DNA from: Lepidodermella squamata
Taxonomy: Eukaryota; Gastrotricha
Assembly (NCBI GenBank): GCA_047495785.1
Contig: JBLDXI010000015.1
Coordinates: 1,240,001 to 1,304,000, forward strand
Direction: 5' to 3'
Length of the DNA: 64,000 nt
The translations under genes and the position numbers were made by a program. Shown piece by piece: positions 49,701 to 55,700 of the stretch. Below the pieces are notes generated by a model. The model made no database searches and was not told the origin of the DNA. It saw only the letters and a program-made list of their open reading frames with translations. Every line of letters begins with the position of its first letter. The stretch's first letter is position 1.

Positions 49701-52700
49701 TGGCTTGCGATCGTGCTGGCTCAAGTCGAAGACGAAGCCAAGCTGGCACACCTACTTACCGACATCGCAGCTGTTTTCCGCCGGTGGAACCGAAGTCCGG
49801 GTGGCGAGCCCGATTTGCGTTGGTGCGACACGTGTGAAAATGACACTAACAACACGGAAAAATGCATCAAGCGTCGCCGGTTCGATCAAATCTCAAGCCG
49901 AGGCCGTGGTCGTCGCTTCTACTAGCGGTTCCTATGATCGTATACCAATTTAACTCTATGAGTGTGCTACAGTAATTGTGATTTTAATTAAAAATTATCG
50001 CAAATACGATTTGGCGGGGTGGGGAAGTATGTGAGGTTGGTCTGGTGTCAACGCAGCGTACTTTCTCAGAAAGTCGCACGCCACTATCACTCAGCAATTC
50101 TTCACGTGATTCTATTGTGATGTTTATTAAGGCGGGAATTCGGCCCCATATGAGCGCTTTGCAGAGTGGAAATAAATGAAATAGTGTTTCGGCTTAGTTG
50201 AGTGTTTATTATTCTTGGAGTTCCGTATAACTAGTTCGGTTCAGTCTGATAGCCGTTAACGAACCAGGTCACCCCTACGAAATCGAGCAGACTAGTGATG
50301 ACTGGGTTCGTGACTGTGGCCTTGACATCGGCGACCGTAGGTTCACGTTGACAACGGACGATATATTTATACCCTTGGTATCATAGAGAAAAGAGCAATC
50401 GGCTATTCGGCTAATCGGCATCTGGGCAACAGATCAAAGTTTTACTCGCTTGTCTCATCCCTCGAACACTGTTTGACGGTTTCTGGAAGATGACTACTTA
50501 TTGGATCTTCCCACCTAGATTGTTATCATGCCTGATGTTGGTGTTGGCCCCTCGGATTCGTCTCATTCCGCAGCCCTTCTCGGGTTATGGGCGGAATCGA
50601 TGCCTAATAAAGTGTCAAGTCAAACACTTCGTTTGCGGTCCGGACAATGCTGGAAGCGTGGTTTATGTTCAGGAAGGTAATTACTGAATATATCAGTAAG
50701 GTAATAAGGAATATATACCGCTCTTGATCCTCGACGGGGATTAAGCTCTTTGGACCTCTAGATTCGAAGAGTATCTCTATGGACCTACCTCTTCTACCTC
50801 GAGTTGCTCCGCCGTTTCCGCCGTCGGTTGGGTCGTAAGAGCCCGATATGCGTTTTGTGTTCAGCCGTGCCAACTGGCCGGGTTATGAAGAGGAATGCAG
50901 GGTTAAACTCCGGTCGGTTGCCTTCCCCCGTGAGGGCGACCCTGTTGTAGTTCTTGATCAGTTTGCCGATTCCCTGATTGAGGTGATGCTCCTTAGCGCG
51001 GCGGTAACCATTCCGCGCGCTCTGGTGGGCAAATTGCCTAGCTTGACCTATCAGAGCTATAGAGCGGCGGACGAGCTGTGGAAATCGAAATCGAAGAGAA
51101 AGGTCTATAGCATCTAAGGCTGCTGCTACACGGCAGGTGGCCCTTGAAGTTGGTAAGATCATTCAGAAGATCAGCGTGCAGCGTCTTACTACGGTCGAGG
51201 AACAGTTCAGGGCGAATCAATCAGCCATGGTCCGTGTTCCAGAGGTAGGATAATGGACCACTCGGACGAGAAAGCGCAAGAACCATCTGGTAACGGTGAG
51301 GAGGTCATTCAGTGGTGCAAGAACGCGGTCATTTTCGCATTCTAAAAGAAACTACCCCCGATTCAATTGCGAACTACATCTTTTGGGTACCTCGGAAACC
51401 ACCGCTTCTTCTACCGATGGCACGGTTGCGGACATGCCGCTAGCAGTGCCGCTGGCTGCACCGTTTGTCGTCGCACAATAACAGCCTGTTACGGGTGTAA
51501 CGAACTAGGGCATTGCTTAGGTGACTGTCTAAACCCTATTTTTGTCGACATTTTTCAGAAATTGTTACCTTTTTGTGGCTGTGACGCCACCCGGCCATGA
51601 CACGTGCTCTTCTCGCACGCGCCCGTCTCTCCCGTCTCTCAGCATATAATTATGTAGATACTCGGACTGAATCGTTATTGATTACCTGTCCCGGTTAAAC
51701 CGCTCATCTATTCGACGAATCCGGTATGCTCAATTGCCTTTGCTTCCTTCCCCTTTTTCAAATCTAATCTCCGATCAGGGTCTTTCGTTTTGAATAAAAC
51801 AAGAGATCGTTGGAACAAGGTTGCCTCTTCGCCTTGAAATTATCGGTCTCCGCCACACTTTTAATCATTGGAGCGGTTATCGTTTGCGCCTCCAGAAGCG
51901 TTATCAAATTCTTTGAAGTGAAAAATTAGAGAATAAACTGTGAAAACTAACCTTGATTTTGAATAGCCGATTGAACAACGCGTTCGATGAGACCCGTAAA
52001 CGTCGCCCAAGCTCTGTTCGAAAACGAAGACTGCAGATGCGATAAGAACGCCGCGTTTTGAGTCACCGAAAACGACTGGCTGAACAAAGCTTCAAATCGA
52101 TCTTTCAGCGGCGCGAAGGTCTGCTTGAAATCAACAGGCCGATAACCGCCCAACAGATCAGTCGCATCAGTTTGCTGGCTCATATTCGCGATTCGAAGCT
52201 CGTGGCCGGTCGATCGGGCCAAATGCTGGACGAGGTAGGTCTTACCGCAGCCGGTTTCACCGACCAGTAGCATAGGCTCGGCTTGAATGGCGCCGCAACA
52301 CACGATTTCGAGCAGATTTGCGAAATGGCGGGTGAAAGACGTAACTCCATTCGATGGGCCGTGGTTAGATTCGGCTACAAACGGGTCGAAAGACGGGAAA
52401 TACGGCAAAATTGCGCGTCCAACCTAAAACATTTGCATTTGATTTTTAGAAGTGGTACAGTTAACCAATGAAAATTGTCATTTAAATTTTAAATTCAATT
52501 TAAATTTCAAAATTTTGATTTTTTCGAATTTTTCAATCCGAAATTTTGATTTTTCCGAAATTTTCATTCCGAAATTTAAATTTTAAATTTGTCCCAAAAT
52601 TTTTAATTTTAATTTTTTCCGAAATCTTGATTCCGAAATTTTGATTTTTTCAATCAAGTTCTCTAGATATGAATTCAAATCAAACCTTCAGATGTTTAGC

Positions 52701-55700
52701 ATTTTGGTGATTTTCGACGTGAGCCTTGTGGTTGAACAGCATGTGCTGCGCATTTTCCCGCGAAATGCTGAACAAGACGCCGAGTCGGGCGCATAGCTCC
52801 AGCCGTTCGTTGATATCCGGCATATGTGCCGTGAATACATCAACCGCTTCCAGCCAAATGCGATGAGCCATTGTCTCGCCGTCGTCTAAATTCGAAATTT
52901 GCCCGCCGTTGAGATAGCGATCGATTCTTCGAATCAGCTTGACAAAATCCCGCAGTGTCATTTGCTTACGACCGGCTAGTCGCGATAGCGTGGTTGAGGT
53001 TATCGCGCTTGGAGTCGCTTTTTCCTGGTCATTCTCAGCTGTACTCGTGGCTAGCAGTGAGTGAGCGGCGGTTGAGCAAAATGCTGAGACGGTTTGGAAA
53101 ATTTCCAACAATTTTCGCGAGAGATCTTCGCCAAAGAGACTCGTCGGAATTTGCTTGTTAATTATCTGGAAAAAACCATTTCGAAATATAATAAAATAGG
53201 AAAATTCAATGAATAAATGGCAGCTATGCAATAAGTATACTCGTTTTCAGACGAATAGGAATTTTTCCCATTATATTCCCAGAATATTTTACGAGAGAAA
53301 ATTGAAAATCATTTTAATTTTGATGGACAGAACAGCAATGAAACTAAGGCATTCATGTAGATTAAGTTTACACGCATCTCGACAAGCTTTTCCCAACTTA
53401 ATCGGTCAAATTGGGTGAATTCAACGCTCTCATAGGCTAAAGACTCGCCAAATGACTTTTGAGATTGCTCAACACTTTATTATTTGAAAGTTACTCGAAA
53501 ATTTGCCTTCGTCTACAAAAATTTGTCTTTTTGTTATAAAATCTTGAAACGAAATAAAGAAGATGTTATGTTATGTTATGTTACAAACTTCCGCCATTCA
53601 TGTTGCTTTTCAACTCCTCACTATCGACATTTGCCGAGCAGATGAATATTAATTGAGCTCATCAATCATGACATCATTTCGGTGCGGGCTGATCGAGTCG
53701 AGGAAAGAAGCTTGGACGCAACAGTTCTGTTATGCGCGTTTCACATACTTCAAGCGATTTGGCGCTGGTGAATCGAAAAGAACAATACCTACGATTTCTT
53801 CTGAAGATGCACCCGCCTTGCGTTAAAAAATTGCTGATTTTTTCCTTCAATTTTTGTAATTTTCGTATTTCAAGAAGTCTCATCTGCGCAGACTAAACGA
53901 CGCGCTTCCTGTCTACTGTCGACTGTCCTGCAAGTTATTGCTAGTAGAATTCGTCCAATGCAAGGCATTGTAGTAGCCCTAGTATTTGATAATGAAAATA
54001 AGATGCAGGCTTTACGAAAGCTTTTCCAGCAGTCTTCTATTGAAAGGGTTTCAACTCTATCGTACTCGCGAACGCGCGCTATTAGCGACATTCCTTCAAC
54101 GTCTTAAGCTAGTCAGGATACCTCGAGCTCGTCAGTCGACAGGCTTTCGACTGTCGGGCGCATTCGAAGTCTACTCGCTGCCTAGAAGATCGACAAGCCC
54201 AAGTTCGAGTCTAAGGCTACCAGGCAGTGCGTTATTTGGAACAAAATAACTAAGGTACCCAACGAGGGCACGCCCGTCTCGCCTTAACAAAGTGGCGAGC
54301 AGTGCCGCTTGAAGATACAACGGCAATCTTCTAAGAAATCTTCTAAGAAGCCGTCCACTCACGTCCAATAATTTCCGGCTTGCGGGATAATTCAGGGCTG
54401 GATTGCCGAATTCATTAGGGCGCCCAAGTTTCTCGGATTTTTCGATTGCTTTTTCCCACGATTCCCAGAAAAACGTGGAGTCGCTAATCCATGTTTTCAC
54501 GGTGGGTATTTGACAAGACCATTTTATTGTTTTCCCGTGAAATCAGACGGGCTGGCTGCCCGGGGAATGAAAAACACCAAATGGGGGAAGCGTCGGTTTG
54601 GGACAAGATGTCTATGCCGAGCCTACAAGCTAGTTTCATTACATTAATCAGTGGTTTCCACTGGACCGGTACACTGTAATTTTTATTGGTTCCATCAATA
54701 AGAAATTATGGTTTTTCAACTTACAAGTTTGATTTCTTCCGGCTCGAGGGGTTCCAACTCGATGATCGACCACACGTGGTTCGAAATCAACGCCTGTTTC
54801 AGATGCGCGTCTGAATGCATGCCTTTCGACGTGCGAAGCGTCGCGAATAGCCGAAAGTCCGGGTGCGGTACCAACGGCCGATTGCAACTCGGCAGGCGGA
54901 CCGATCGAAATTCAGCCAGGTGAACAATGGCTGACAACGCATCGGCCGAGGCTGCGTCGAGGTCTTCGAGCAGCAGCCAGTAGCCGTGGCGGACGGCCTC
55001 GGTGAGAGGGCCCGGTTGCCATACGAACTGGCCGGGTTCTTCGCCGACCACGTAGTTGCCAATCAGGCTCTTGCCGTCCATCTGGTCGTGTAGTTGAAGT
55101 CGGGTGAAACGAACCGAATCAGATCGGCCGTTGATTTTTGCATACAGAGTGAGCAAAGAAGTTTTTCCTTGAAAATACGCAAAATTAAAAATAGGAAATC
55201 CGGAAAATTCTACAAAAGTAACGCAGGAAATACATAGGAAAGGGTTCGGAAACTCTAAAATGAGAGTCGAAGTCACATCTCATGGCCAGAAAATTTTTAG
55301 AAAAATTCGAAAATCACGAGAATAGTCATCAAATATGGGTAAAATTCCGAAAATTACCGAGCCAGTTACCCACGGGATTTTCTCCAATAAACATTGCATT
55401 TCTTCGGTTAAATCGCGGAAAAACGATGGAAAATTCTCTCGGTAGGTATAATTTGATAAAATTTAATTCCATAAAATAGTTAGGAAAATTTCTGAGAAAA
55501 ATCAGCCTTCCGAGAGAAATTCCACGCATCATTAGTGTGAGAAATGTTCAACAATTTTCATAATTCAAAATTCAAAAGCTTGATCAATATTTTCCAAATT
55601 TGTGGACTCGTATTATTCATATATTTTCATTCGCAGTTGCTAACGTAAAAATTTATCTCAATAGGCTACCTTCAGAAGTGTTTTTGGAAAAATTACTCAT

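Larger units (their letters stand above)
48830..51951. other. MDN1 intron 5, transposon debris
   Basis: 3.1 kb. Contains a possible hAT tail (48993-49262), unidentified short frames at 49352-49925 (ending in a basic RGRGRRFY), and a LINE-like fragment at 50848-51240. A further frame at 51367-51600 has CTVCRRTITACYGC-type cysteines. No intact gene. Confidence 0.45.

Noticed and set aside
49352-49953. Overlapping frames with a basic C-terminus (RGRGRRFY)
   Set aside because: No recognisable domain, no clear splice structure; left as unidentified debris in the intron description.
54171-54500. 109-codon minus-strand frame within the MDN1 gene
   Set aside because: Exons 3 and 4 join in phase without it, and its Leu/Arg-rich sequence has no midasin counterpart. 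Likely chance or debris.
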